From positions 1 through 34,358 of the forward strand of contig CANGUZ010000027.1 in NCBI GenBank assembly GCA_947457255.1: DNA of 34,358 bases, in the 5' to 3' direction. Position numbers and translations under genes: made by a program. Positions 17,829-25,780 of this stretch are shown here, piece after piece; positions within the stretch are counted from its first letter, which is position 1, and the number at the start of each line of letters is the position of its first letter. This DNA comes from Flavobacteriaceae bacterium. Lineage in GTDB: Bacteria > Bacteroidota > Bacteroidia > Flavobacteriales > Flavobacteriaceae. The notes under the pieces are model-generated. The model saw only the letters and a program-made list of their open reading frames with translations. It was not told where the DNA came from and did no database searches.

Positions 17829-17948
17829 TTTGTCTTAGGGTTTTGTGAAAAGCAGAAAAAATAAATCATTTAAAATTTAGTTCTGCCTTGTTCTTATTGA
17901 CCCTTAAATGTCTTAATGGTTTTAAAAAAATAACTTCTAAAATATGAA

Positions 17949-18689
17949 TTAAAACTCCAATTTCTTCTTTCTCAATTCAAAATTCTGACCTAAATAAACA
18001 CGTCGTACCATTTCGTCAGCAACCAATTCTTCTGGAACTCCAGCTTTTAGAATACCACCCTCAAACATTAGATACGTTTTGTCAGTAATAGCTAAGGTTT
18101 CTTGAACATTGTGGTCAGTAATCAAAATACCAATATTTTTGTTTTTTAACTGTGCTACAATTCTCTGAATATCTTCAACAGCAACAGGATCAACACCAGC
18201 AAAAGGCTCATCTAAAAGAATAAACTTTGGGTCGGTTGCTAGACAACGTGCAATTTCTGTTCTACGGCGTTCTCCGCCGGAAAGCAAGTCACCACGATTT
18301 GTGCGAATGTGTTGCAAACTAAACTCATCAATAAGCGATTCCATTTTAGCTTCTTGTTCAGCTTTGGTATGATTCGTCAATTGCAAAACGCTCAAAATAT
18401 TGTCTTCAATACTCAATTTTCTAAAAACTGACGCTTCTTGAGCCAAATAACCAATGCCTTGTTGCGCTCTTTTGTACATAGGGAAATCGGTAATATTTAA
18501 ATCGTCGAGATAAATATTTCCTGCATTAGGTTTCACCAATCCTACAATCATATAAAATGAAGTCGTTTTTCCGGCTCCATTTGGTCCTAAAAGTCCCACA
18601 ATTTCTCCTTGATTCACTTCTACCGAAATGCCTTTTACAACGCTTCTTCCTTTATAAGTTTTTACTAAATTTTCTGCTCTTAATATCAT
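17949..18689 (-). CDS. lptB: LPS export ABC transporter ATP-binding protein
   Basis: A 246-residue cytosolic ATPase that powers lipopolysaccharide extraction from the inner membrane with LptF/LptG. It has Walker [10 protein letters not shown] (about 36-44), the Q-loop at [11 protein letters not shown], the signature [14 protein letters not shown], Walker [14 protein letters not shown] and the switch histidine in ITDHNV, all in LptB form. I prefer the ATG at 18689 ([14 protein letters not shown]) to the one at 18707, which adds six residues. The last residues ([11 protein letters not shown]) match the usual LptB tail. It is transcribed alone from a promoter about 72 bases upstream. Confidence 0.94.
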   Translation of the reverse strand: MILRAENLVKTYKGRSVVKGISVEVNQGEIVGLLGPNGAGKTTSFYMIVGLVKPNAGNIYLDDLNITDFPMYKRAQQGIGYLAQEASVFRKLSIEDNILSVLQLTNHTKAEQEAKMESLIDEFSLQHIRTNRGDLLSGGERRRTEIARCLATDPKFILLDEPFAGVDPVAVEDIQRIVAQLKNKNIGILITDHNVQETLAITDKTYLMFEGGILKAGVPEELVADEMVRRVYLGQNFELRKKKLEF

Positions 18690-18767
18690 TTTATGTCCGT
18701 GGTTCAAAATTTGTTATGCAACATTAAGAAATTATAACTTCTTTTCAGTTAAAAATAGAGATGATGG

Positions 18768-18775
18768 CAAATGTA
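18768..18775 (-). promoter_or_regulatory. Predicted -7 element for lptB
   Basis: The - strand reads TACATTTG, an exact TAnnTTTG match. Transcription would start near 18761, giving a leader of about 72 bases. No TTG is seen at the ideal -33 distance. Confidence 0.45.
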
Positions 18776-18803
18776 TAAAATAATTTTAGTGAAATACAAA
18801 AAG

Positions 18804-18837
18804 AAAACGAGTTGTTAATTTGATAACAACTCGTTTT
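18804..18837 (-). terminator. Rho-independent terminator after the T9SS hydrolase
   Basis: A perfect 14-base-pair stem, AAAACGAGTTGTTA pairing with TAACAACTCGTTTT around a 6-base loop, lies 20 bases beyond the stop at 18858. On the - strand the stem ends in TTTTCTTTTTG, a good U-tract. On the + strand five Ts follow, so it could act both ways. Confidence 0.85.
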
Positions 18838-18857
18838 TAAACTTTTTGAATTATTAA

Positions 18858-19088
18858 TTATTCTACAAAAACTTGATGACTTTCTATAACTCCATCCATG
18901 TTTATTTGTAGTACATATATTCCTTTTGCAAGCCCAGAAACAGAAAAACTAGTTTTAGTGTTTGTCATATCTACTTTTAATTTGGAATGTCCCATTAAAT
19001 CAAAAAGTTCCCCTGAAACAGTTGCATTAACTGCAAGTTTACTATTTGCATCCATTAAATCAATATTTACTATATCATTTGAAGGATT
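18858..19088 (-). pseudogene. Detached T9SS C-terminal sorting domain (frameshifted tail of the hydrolase)
   Basis: This stretch encodes the type A T9SS sorting domain that belongs to the preceding 999-residue frame but is read one frame away. Starting near 19090 it gives NPSNDIVNIDL, then LFDLMGHSKL, KGIYVLQINM and a final SHQVFVE, all typical of the beta-sandwich domain recognised by the T9SS. An internal ATG at 19055 could begin a 65-residue piece, but that piece alone would have no signal peptide. Adding a single A at 19087-19088 would restore YPNPSND and one protein of 1070 residues ending here. Whether the base is truly missing or is a sequencing error cannot be judged from one sequence. 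Confidence 0.85.
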
Positions 19089-22069
19089 GGGTAAATAACA
19101 TAAATATTTTGAGTTGCCATTCGAGCTAAGTTGCAGTTGTTACCAAAACCACACTGGCAGGCTGTGGGTTTATAAAGGGTAAAACTCACATTTCTTGAAT
19201 TTACACCACACAAATTTTTAGGAGATACGATCACAGTACGTGACTGTCCTTCAAGCATACCTAATTCCTGAGCAGTAATAGTAGCTCTTCCGCCTATAGC
19301 AGTCTTGGTAATTGTACTACCATTATTGTAAGTAAAAATGAACTCAGAAACGTTATCAAAATCAGATGATGTTTTAAATGTCCAAAAAGGAGCATTATAC
19401 GAAACACAACCATCGGGTAACGCTGACGGATTGTAGGGTGTGCCGGAATTATTTGTTAATACAGCTAAACGAGTAAAGCCCACCCAAGTGCTTTTTGTCA
19501 ATGTTAGATTACCGCACGTACTATTTCCGTAGGTAAGTTGTATGGTAACTTTCCCTGTACCCACTCTTGTTACAATTATGTTTGAAGTGCCATTACCAGT
19601 AAATGTTATAAGAGTAGCTCCTTCAGTAATTGTCCAGTTATAGGTGCCTCCGCTAATAGCAGGAACTGAATAATTGGCTGTAGTGCAAATTGTATTAGGT
19701 CCTAAAATTTGGGTGTTTGCGCAAATATATGAGCAATCAAAAGCTATATTATTGTTTAGATTGCTATCTAACTCACTCGCAAGCCAATTACCATTTCTTG
19801 TATTAAAAGATATATGTCTTTCATTTAAACTGTTGCTATTTTCATATGCTGTGATAAAATTTTGAAAAGGAATTGCTCTGTTTCCTGTTGGTGGATTTAA
19901 AACAGTATAGACTCTAGAATAATCGGTATCATTAAGAATTACATTACCTCGTCCAACATCTAATGCACTTGTGGTAGGAATAAATCCAAAAGTTTTTTCT
20001 ACTCCGAAACTTATATTTGCTGATGCAAATAAATTAAGTAAATCCGCTTGAAATTGAGTTAATTCGCCATTATCGTCAAAAAGAGCTATATCACTAATTT
20101 TTCCAAATAATTCATATTTTCCCCCCGCATATTTGTCAAAAGAAAGATTTACGGGATTATTATAGGAACGGTTGGTGAGGTTAACCGTAATATTAGCTAC
20201 CCACAACAATTTTTTAGTAAAACTCACTTTTCCTGTATAAATATTGGCAGTCAGATTACTACTTGGTAATGCCTTAGCATTAAAATCTAAATTAAATTTA
20301 CTACTTCCAGGTAAAATGCCTACTAATAATGCTGGTTCGTTAAAAACAATCGCCAAAGCAATATCATCGGCAATACCTAATAATGAACCCAAAAGATCTC
20401 CCAATATTCCTGTTTTTGCATTACCATTCATTCTAAACAAAGAAGCATTATAATCATAATCTTGTGTTTTTGCACAATGACTTCCGTTACTGATAGCAAT
20501 ATTTCGAGTTTGAGTTGGGTAACCTTTCGCTAACAAATCATTTTTCCAATTAGTATGAACTGTATTGTTTAACTCAAATCCACTTGTTATATAATTTGCT
20601 AATAACTGTTGTGTGCCTGTTGCATTAAGCAAAGCACTTATCTCGTCAATTGATGCATTACTACCATCGCTTACTTCAAACTGAAAATCACCTAATGGTG
20701 TGCCAATAAACTGGTCTGCTAAATGGCGAGCAAAATATTGAATTCCTAACGGAATATTTGCTCCTTGATGCGGTGCATCATGGCTTATGTATAATTTTGT
20801 GTTATGTACCAAACTTCGTTGCTCCATATCTGCTAAAGCATAGCGGGCAATTACACCTCCCATACTTTGCCCCAATACTACGTTTTTTTCCGTACTGTTA
20901 TTTAGTAGTTTTTGTTGATTAACCCACAGAATTATGTCTTCTAACAACAACGCATTTCTTTGCAAATGGTCTCTGCCCTTGTCCCAATTAACATAAATAA
21001 TGTCGTAGTAAGCAATTTCTAGACCTAAATTTCCAGTAAAATTGGTCGCTTCAAGTATAAAATTTCCATAATAATTATCACCTAAACCATTTTCAACACC
21101 CAGCAAACCGCTTTCAAAACCTTCGGCAACTATTAGCGGTTTTTTAATTTTGCAATCATTGTCTTTATAATCTATTTCTAGAGTTGCTGTGTTTTTGGTT
21201 CCCAGATATAATTGTGTTCCTACAAATTCAACTTGGTCTATGCCCGATGCATTTTGCGAACACGTCTGATTGATAGTGCGTTGCAGTGTTGTATTTGGAA
21301 CATCATAAAGTGAACCTTCAAAAATGATACGGCTTTGGCTGTATAAAATTTGACCATTGGTGAGTGTGAGTTTGTATTTCCAGTTTTTTACGCCTTCTTG
21401 TGTATATTGTAATGTATAACTAGTATTAAAAGATATGGCAATATATCCTGCTCCATTGTCAAAATCGACAGCAATACTTTGCACAGCAGTTCCTTGGTTA
21501 GTATACCATAAAGTTAGTGGTAATTTAACAGTAGTTTTAAGGCCTTTGTACTTAATAATTGGAGTAGTTATAGCAAAAACTTGCTTTTCTTCATAAGGGT
21601 TTTGCCAAACACCGCTAACATATTTATCATAAAATGTGTTGTTGGTAACTGTAACAAAATTAGGATACGCATTGCTTTTAAACTGGCTGTATTTATAGTA
21701 TAATCCACTAAGTACAATGGCGTTTTTTTGACGTAAATTGTTCCAGTTTTGTTTAAACAATGAGGGACTTACTAATCCCGTTACATTGGTTTTTACACGT
21801 GCCATTAATAACGTGTTGTAAATAGAAGTTAATGTGCCTTTGCTTACATAACTGGTGTCGGTTAACATACCATTATAAGCGGCTAAATCTGTAAATTCCA
21901 TAGCATAATCTCTTAAAAGACTATGCGGTACTTTGTTTTTGTCGATACCTGCAAAGGTTTGATTGATTTTGGTTGCCCATTCGGTGTTTACGGTTTGTGC
22001 TTTTGCAACACTAAAAATTGTCAAAGTCATTACAAGAAAAAACTTGCGAAACAGAGAATTTATTTTCAT
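19070..22069 (-). CDS. Secreted alpha/beta-hydrolase (lipase/esterase-like), T9SS cargo, truncated by frameshift
   Basis: A 999-residue secreted protein with a signal peptide (about 1-25, ending VAKAQ). Residues 310-450 form an alpha/beta-hydrolase core: PLIVAEGFES, YVNWDKGRDHLQRNA, the nucleophile elbow VVLGQSMGG with serine near 402, and SHDAPHQGANIP near 428-439, which resembles PGAP1/lipase-type esterases. A PKD/Ig-like segment lies near 860-930 (GTYNWTITEG, NGTSNIIVTRVG). The frame stops in YPILQMI where the sorting domain should begin. Outside that shift the reading frame is intact over 3 kb, so either the loss is very recent or it is an error in the sequence. The substrate is unknown. 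Confidence 0.8.
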   Translation of the reverse strand: MKINSLFRKFFLVMTLTIFSVAKAQTVNTEWATKINQTFAGIDKNKVPHSLLRDYAMEFTDLAAYNGMLTDTSYVSKGTLTSIYNTLLMARVKTNVTGLVSPSLFKQNWNNLRQKNAIVLSGLYYKYSQFKSNAYPNFVTVTNNTFYDKYVSGVWQNPYEEKQVFAITTPIIKYKGLKTTVKLPLTLWYTNQGTAVQSIAVDFDNGAGYIAISFNTSYTLQYTQEGVKNWKYKLTLTNGQILYSQSRIIFEGSLYDVPNTTLQRTINQTCSQNASGIDQVEFVGTQLYLGTKNTATLEIDYKDNDCKIKKPLIVAEGFESGLLGVENGLGDNYYGNFILEATNFTGNLGLEIAYYDIIYVNWDKGRDHLQRNALLLEDIILWVNQQKLLNNSTEKNVVLGQSMGGVIARYALADMEQRSLVHNTKLYISHDAPHQGANIPLGIQYFARHLADQFIGTPLGDFQFEVSDGSNASIDEISALLNATGTQQLLANYITSGFELNNTVHTNWKNDLLAKGYPTQTRNIAISNGSHCAKTQDYDYNASLFRMNGNAKTGILGDLLGSLLGIADDIALAIVFNEPALLVGILPGSSKFNLDFNAKALPSSNLTANIYTGKVSFTKKLLWVANITVNLTNRSYNNPVNLSFDKYAGGKYELFGKISDIALFDDNGELTQFQADLLNLFASANISFGVEKTFGFIPTTSALDVGRGNVILNDTDYSRVYTVLNPPTGNRAIPFQNFITAYENSNSLNERHISFNTRNGNWLASELDSNLNNNIAFDCSYICANTQILGPNTICTTANYSVPAISGGTYNWTITEGATLITFTGNGTSNIIVTRVGTGKVTIQLTYGNSTCGNLTLTKSTWVGFTRLAVLTNNSGTPYNPSALPDGCVSYNAPFWTFKTSSDFDNVSEFIFTYNNGSTITKTAIGGRATITAQELGMLEGQSRTVIVSPKNLCGVNSRNVSFTLYKPTACQCGFGNNCNLARMATQNIYVIYPILQMI

Positions 22070-22148
22070 AATTGAGTTGTTTAAGTTATTTATTATTTTT
22101 TGTATTTGATTAACTAAGCTGTTATTTTAGAGCATAATAGGTTTCGTT

Positions 22149-22679
22149 TTATTGCGTGTATTGCATATCAAAACGTCCTTCTCGTATTTCATGTATTACG
22201 CCATTTTGGTCTTTTACATCAAACCAAAGAGTCCCAGATAAAATCTGATTTTGAGTATCTAATTTGGTTATTTTTAGTTCACCATCATTAACAGAAGATG
22301 TATAATTCCATGATGCTCCATAAAAATAGCCACCAGATGCATTTCCCATTTCATTATTGCTTAAACGTAATGTTTGATTTTGATAAATTTGGAGATTTTG
22401 AGTTCCTACACTTATACCAACAAGTGTATTATTTTGATTTCTTTTATTGCCTTGTAGAGCAAAATAATACCCCCCATTTACAAATTGGTACACACAGTCT
22501 AGAGGATTTATGCCACCGCTTGGTATAAAAGCTTGTCCGTCTAGGAGGCAACCAAAAGTATTGGCACCTGTTTGTGTTGCAGGTGGTAATTTTTCTAGTT
22601 CGGTTTTAGGTTTGTCGTCGTCTTTATTACAACAGCTTAAAGTAAAAAATGCGAGTAATAGAAATAGGAGGTTTTTCAT
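22149..22679 (-). CDS. Small lipoprotein, tandem family copy 1
   Basis: A 176-residue lipoprotein. The signal peptide MKNLLFLLLAFFTLSC ends in a lipobox (TLS-C at 13-16). After the cysteine comes CNKDDDKP, similar to the acidic lipoprotein export signal that sends flavobacterial lipoproteins to the cell surface. The mature part begins with the motif TQTGANTFGCLLDGQAF (about 36-52), seen in many small Bacteroidota lipoproteins, and ends REGRFDMQYTQ. No enzymatic motif is visible. It is the intact, probably functional, closest paralogue of the broken copy directly upstream. A TTG-N22-TAAATTTA promoter-like pair lies 30-60 bases before its start. Confidence 0.85.
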   Translation of the reverse strand: MKNLLFLLLAFFTLSCCNKDDDKPKTELEKLPPATQTGANTFGCLLDGQAFIPSGGINPLDCVYQFVNGGYYFALQGNKRNQNNTLVGISVGTQNLQIYQNQTLRLSNNEMGNASGGYFYGASWNYTSSVNDGELKITKLDTQNQILSGTLWFDVKDQNGVIHEIREGRFDMQYTQ

Positions 22680-22703
22680 AGGGTAATTTATTATAAATGA
22701 ATG

Positions 22704-22741
22704 TTTTGTAAATTTACAAAAAAGAAAAAACAGTTTTACAA
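22704..22741 (-). promoter_or_regulatory. Promoter-like element and 18-base palindrome before lipoprotein copy 1
   Basis: TTTTGTAAATTTACAAAA at 22704-22721 is a perfect palindrome. Read on the - strand it offers TAAATTTA as a near-consensus -7 box, with TTG at 22739-22741 and a 22-base spacer. Because the core is palindromic it could also be an operator or face both ways. Confidence 0.4.
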
Positions 22742-22844
22742 GTCAATTAACATCTAATTGTTAATGTTTGGTAAAGTAATTTTTTCATAATTTTGAAAGT
22801 TGAATTAGACAAAGTTGAACGGTTGTTTAATTTGATCTTTTAAT

Positions 22845-22883
22845 GAAAGACTTTTCGCCTTGCGAATGGTCTTTCTTTTTTTA
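22845..22883 (+). terminator. Hairpin with U-tract on the + strand, copy A
   Basis: GAAAGAC (22845-22851) pairs with GTCTTTC (22869-22875), and inside it TTCGC pairs with GCGAA around CTT. Seven Ts then follow on the + strand. The orientation is opposite to the flanking lipoprotein genes, so it would stop antisense transcription or end a small RNA; on the - strand no T-run follows. Confidence 0.5.
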
Positions 22884-22902
22884 ATTTTATCTTATTTTTT
22901 TA

Positions 22903-23380
22903 TTAATTTGTGTATTGCATATCAAAGCGTCCATCTCTTATTTGGTGAATTACACCGTTATGATCTTTTACATCAAACCAAAAAGTACCCGATACAATTT
23001 GATTTTGAGTATCTAATTTTGTGATTTTAAGTTCTCCTGTCTGTATAGAATTGGTTCTTGAAAATATATGATTGATTTGCAAATATTTGTACATTTTCTG
23101 TACTGAGAGCAAGAAACAAAGAGTTGTTAGCACTATCTCTTTTACTTCCTTGTAGAACAAAATAATACCCCCCCCCATTTACAAATTGGTACACACAGTC
23201 TAGAGGATTTATGCCGCCGCTTGGTAAAAAAGCTTGTCCGTCTAGGAGGCAACCAAAAGTATTGGCACCTGTTTGTGTTACAGGTGGTAATTTGTCAATT
23301 TCTGCAATTGGTTTGTCGTCGTCTTTGTTGCAACAACTTAAAGTAAAAAATGTGAGTAATAGAAATAAGAGGTTTTTCAT
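22903..23380 (-). pseudogene. Small lipoprotein, tandem family copy 2, broken by an out-of-frame deletion
   Basis: The first 110 or so residues are intact and nearly the same as copy 1: lipobox, CNKDDDKP, TQTGANTFGCLLDG, and an extra glycine from a 9-base G run. After NQSYIFKNQF the frame runs into YTDRRT and stops at 23027. The copy-1-like 3' half (GELKITKLDTQNQ to GRFDMQYTN, ending 22903) is present in another frame. The whole copy is 53 bases shorter than copy 1, not a multiple of three, so a deletion of roughly 20 codons removed the middle and shifted the frame. A 117-residue product with an intact signal peptide could still be made. Confidence 0.82.
23168..23176 (-). repeat. Nine-base G tract in lipoprotein copy 2
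   Basis: Nine Cs on the + strand (G9 on the coding strand) encode three glycines. Copy 1 has only six at the same place, so the tract has already changed by three bases. Runs of this length in surface-protein genes are prone to slippage, which would switch the frame. Confidence 0.6.
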
Positions 23381-23408
23381 AGGGTAATTTATTATAAATG
23401 AATGTTTT

Positions 23409-23442
23409 GTAAATTTACTTTTAAAAAAAAACAGTTTTACAA
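23409..23442 (-). promoter_or_regulatory. Promoter-like element before lipoprotein copy 2
   Basis: The core GTAAATTTAC is at 23409-23418 with TTG (- strand) at 23440-23442, the same 22-base spacer as copy 1. The outer arms of the palindrome are lost here. Confidence 0.35.
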
Positions 23443-23545
23443 GTTAATTAACATTTAATTGTTAATGTTTGGTAAAGTAATTTTTTCATAATTTTGAAAG
23501 TTGAATTAGACAAAGTTGAACGGTTGTTTAATTTGATTTTTTACT

Positions 23546-23584
23546 GAAAGACTTTTCGCCTTGCGAATGGTCTTTCTTTTTTTA
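23546..23584 (+). terminator. Hairpin with U-tract on the + strand, copy B
   Basis: Same structure as the hairpin at 22845: GAAAGAC (23546-23552) pairs with GTCTTTC (23570-23576), with an inner TTCGC/GCGAA stem, followed by seven Ts on the + strand. It lies 37 bases beyond the stop of lipoprotein copy 3, which is on the other strand. Confidence 0.5.
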
Positions 23585-23612
23585 ATTTTTTTTATTTCAT
23601 CTTATTTTTTTA

Positions 23613-24155
23613 TTAATTTGTGTATTGCATATCAAAGCGTCCTTCGGTAATCTCTACCGTTTCTCCAGTATAAATCTCTTTAGCTTTAAAGCTAAAAGTT
23701 CCTGAAATAATAAAATTAGCTGGGTCAAAACGTGTTATGGTTAATGTTCCAGGTAATTCAGTTGTAGAAGTTCCACTATAAGTTATTCCTCCACCAATAC
23801 TGTATCTTCCAAAATAATTATTTGTTAAGGCTTCTTTTAATTCATAAGTTGATTGTTGAATTAAAGGCATGTCAAGACAACCAATATTTATTCCTTTTAG
23901 ATTTGGTCCGCCACTTGTTCCACCATAAATACTCAAAGTATAAGCACCGCCAACAAACTGATAAAATGCATTTGGAGCATTACTTCCAAATTTAGGTGGT
24001 ACAAACGCTTTACCATCAATTAAACAACCAAAGGTTTGTGCACCAGTTTGTGTGGCTTGTGGTAGTTTTTCAAGCTCTGTTTTAGGTTTGTAGTCGTCTT
24101 TGTTGCAGCAAGATAGAGCTAGTGTTAGTGTGAATAATAGAAATAGTTTTTTCAT
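23613..24155 (-). CDS. Small lipoprotein, tandem family copy 3 (divergent)
   Basis: A 180-residue lipoprotein with signal peptide MKKLFLLFTLTLALSC (lipobox ALS-C at 13-16), then CNKDDYKPKTELEKLPQATQTGAQTFGCLIDGKAF, so the N-terminal family motif is kept. The middle differs strongly from copies 1 and 2: PKFGSNAPNAFYQFVGGAY, then GGITYSGTSTTELPGTLTITRFD. The ending EGRFDMQYTN is shared. It looks like the older member, with copies 1 and 2 arising by a later duplication. The acidic run after the lipid cysteine suggests surface display. Function is unknown. Confidence 0.84.
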   Translation of the reverse strand: MKKLFLLFTLTLALSCCNKDDYKPKTELEKLPQATQTGAQTFGCLIDGKAFVPPKFGSNAPNAFYQFVGGAYTLSIYGGTSGGPNLKGINIGCLDMPLIQQSTYELKEALTNNYFGRYSIGGGITYSGTSTTELPGTLTITRFDPANFIISGTFSFKAKEIYTGETVEITEGRFDMQYTN

Positions 24156-24195
24156 GTTGTATTGATTTTGAGATAGTTTGTAGTAGTAATCTTTG

Positions 24196-24230
24196 TAAAT
24201 CTACAAAAAAAAAAAAAACGATTTGGGCAA
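24196..24230 (-). promoter_or_regulatory. Promoter-like element with a 14-base T tract before lipoprotein copy 3
   Basis: On the - strand TTG (24228-24230) and TAGATTTA (24196-24203) are separated by 24 bases, of which 14 are an unbroken T run (A14 on the + strand at 24205-24218). Copies 1 and 2 have a 22-base spacer. The longer spacer may weaken the promoter, and slippage in the run could change its strength. Confidence 0.4.
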
Positions 24231-24313
24231 GTGATTTAACATTAAATTGTTAAGTTTTGATTATTTGTTCACTTACTTGATTTAAATGGTTATTATTGTA
24301 TAAAATTTTCAAT

Positions 24314-24874
24314 ATGAAAAAAACACTCTTAGTTGTAGTTCTAGTTTTTAATTTTGTAACGACTGTTGCCCAAGTTGAAGTAAAGTTAAATCCTTTTGGT
24401 TTATTGTTTGGTAGTCCAGACCTTTCAGGAGAATATTTTGTCGCTCCACGTTTTGGTACTGAGCTAACGTTGAGTGCGGAAATGGGAAAATATACAACAC
24501 TATCATCAGATAATTTTAACCCTAGAAAATCTGGTTTTGGTGTTATGGCTTCAGGGAAATATTATTTTAATCCTAGTGAAGATAAACCTTGCAGTGGTTT
24601 TTATGCAGGAGTTTATATTCGTATGAAAGATTTTAAAGTTACTGATAGTAACAATGATTTTGACGCCTTTAATAGGTCAATAATAGGTACAGGATTTTTG
24701 CTTGGTCAGAAATGGGTTTCTAGTAATGGTATGATGTATGAATTAGTGGGTGGTCTCGGCAGAACGTTGTCAGAGAAAAATGAATTCATAAATAACCAAG
24801 GCACAGTAGATACAGATGATACAAAACTGGGAATAGATGGTATTTTACGCTTTTCAATAGGTTATCGCTTCTAA
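24314..24874 (+). CDS. Outer-membrane beta-barrel protein (DUF3575-like)
   Basis: A 186-residue protein with signal peptide MKKTLLVVVLVFNFVTTVAQ. The mature chain begins VEVKLNPFGLLFGSPDLSGEYFVAPRFG, the usual start of small eight-strand barrels of the DUF3575 or related type, and ends with an aromatic C-terminal strand LRFSIGYRF suited to BAM insertion. Alternating polar and hydrophobic strands with glycine turns fill the rest. ATG 24314 is chosen over 24296 because it begins the signal peptide directly. It stands alone between lipoprotein genes and tatC, both on the other strand. The function is unknown. Confidence 0.8.
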   Translation: MKKTLLVVVLVFNFVTTVAQVEVKLNPFGLLFGSPDLSGEYFVAPRFGTELTLSAEMGKYTTLSSDNFNPRKSGFGVMASGKYYFNPSEDKPCSGFYAGVYIRMKDFKVTDSNNDFDAFNRSIIGTGFLLGQKWVSSNGMMYELVGGLGRTLSEKNEFINNQGTVDTDDTKLGIDGILRFSIGYRF

Positions 24875-24964
24875 AAAAAGCATCAATGATTTTTTAATTA
24901 TCGAGCATATATGAACTACAGTTATATAATGAGTGAAGTGTTGATTTGGTTTTTCTAGTTTTAA

Positions 24965-25780
24965 TTAATCAATCCTTTTCTCTTTTCTATTTACAAACAC
25001 GGCGATAAAAATACTTATTTCATACAGCACTAAAAGTGGTATAGATACAATTATTTGACTTAATATATCAGGTGGTGTGATTATGGCTGCAACAATTAGA
25101 ATAATAACAATAGCATATCTTCGGTATTGTCTTAAAGTTTGTGCAGTTACAAGTCCAATTTTAGTCAGGAAATAAATTACGATGGGCAATTCAAAAATTA
25201 ATCCGCAAGAAATCACTGACGTTTTTACCATGCCAATGTAATTATCGACATTGAATTCGTTTTTAATAACGTTACTAACATTAAAACCACCAAAAAAGTT
25301 AACGGATAAGGGCAATATCAAATAATAGCCAAATAAAACTCCAGTAAAAAACAATATCGAAGCGGTTAAAATAAACCAAACGGCATTTTTCTTTTCTTTT
25401 TCATACAAAGCGGGACTTATAAATTTCCAGATTTCCCATAAAATATAGGGAAAACCAAGAATGAATCCTGCCGTAATACACGTCCAAATAAATATAGAAA
25501 ATTGACCGCCCATTTCGGTACTCTGAATAATAAATGGCATTTCTTTTACACACATTCCTCCGTCATCGGCACCGAGATAGGTGGTTAGTTCACAAAATAA
25601 TCGGTAGGTTATAAAATCAGGATGAATGGGGCCAAAAATAATTTGGTCAAATACATAATCAATTATAAAATACGATAAACAAGAAACTACTAAAACTCCT
25701 ATAGTAATTCGGATGAGCAACCATCTTAAGTCTTCAAGATGATCTAAAAATGACATTTCTTTTAATTGCTTTTTTGCCAT
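24965..25780 (-). CDS. tatC: Sec-independent protein translocase TatC
   Basis: A 271-residue inner-membrane core subunit of the twin-arginine translocase, which binds the signal peptides of folded cargo. The N-terminal MSFLDHLEDLRWLLIR (about 9-24) is the hallmark; six membrane helices follow, with the conserved ILGFPYILWEIWKFISPALYEKE loop near 110-132 and FFGGF near 165-169. The loop between helices 1 and 2 is enlarged (about 55-85), common in Bacteroidota. The ATG overlaps the TAA of the upstream kdsD-like gene by one base (TAATG), so the two are coupled. Confidence 0.93.
   Translation of the reverse strand: MAKKQLKEMSFLDHLEDLRWLLIRITIGVLVVSCLSYFIIDYVFDQIIFGPIHPDFITYRLFCELTTYLGADDGGMCVKEMPFIIQSTEMGGQFSIFIWTCITAGFILGFPYILWEIWKFISPALYEKEKKNAVWFILTASILFFTGVLFGYYLILPLSVNFFGGFNVSNVIKNEFNVDNYIGMVKTSVISCGLIFELPIVIYFLTKIGLVTAQTLRQYRRYAIVIILIVAAIITPPDILSQIIVSIPLLVLYEISIFIAVFVNRKEKRID

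Larger units (their letters stand above)
22680..22930. repeat. Duplicated intergenic unit, copy A
   Basis: This stretch is nearly the same as 23381-23640. Both begin with GGGTAATTTATTATAAATGA directly at the lipoprotein start, contain GTAAATTTAC, share about 75 identical bases in the centre, carry a hairpin, and end inside the 3' end of the next lipoprotein gene. Together with the lipoprotein copies it marks a tandem segmental duplication with a unit of about 0.7-0.75 kb. Confidence 0.85.
23381..23640. repeat. Duplicated intergenic unit, copy B
   Basis: Partner of 22680-22930, with a few substitutions and a short insertion in the T-rich stretch near the 3' end of lipoprotein copy 3. Its first bases lie at the start of copy 2 and its last bases encode the shared FDMQYTN tail of copy 3. 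Confidence 0.85.

Noticed and set aside
17829..17948. Imperfect inverted repeat (GCAGAA/TTCTGC within TAGGGT/ACCCT) between the GH25 gene and lptB
   Set aside because: The loop is about 25 bases and the arms are interrupted; no T-run follows, so I do not call a terminator.
22903..23178. A 91-residue frame with its own start, covering the 3' half of lipoprotein copy 2
   Set aside because: Its first 45 residues are the antiquated frame of the intact 5' half; only the tail is real, so it is a fragment of a broken gene.
24875..24964. AAAAAGCATCAATGATTTTTT after the beta-barrel gene as a terminator
   Set aside because: The stem is only A-T pairs at the ends with a mismatched centre; too weak in this base composition.
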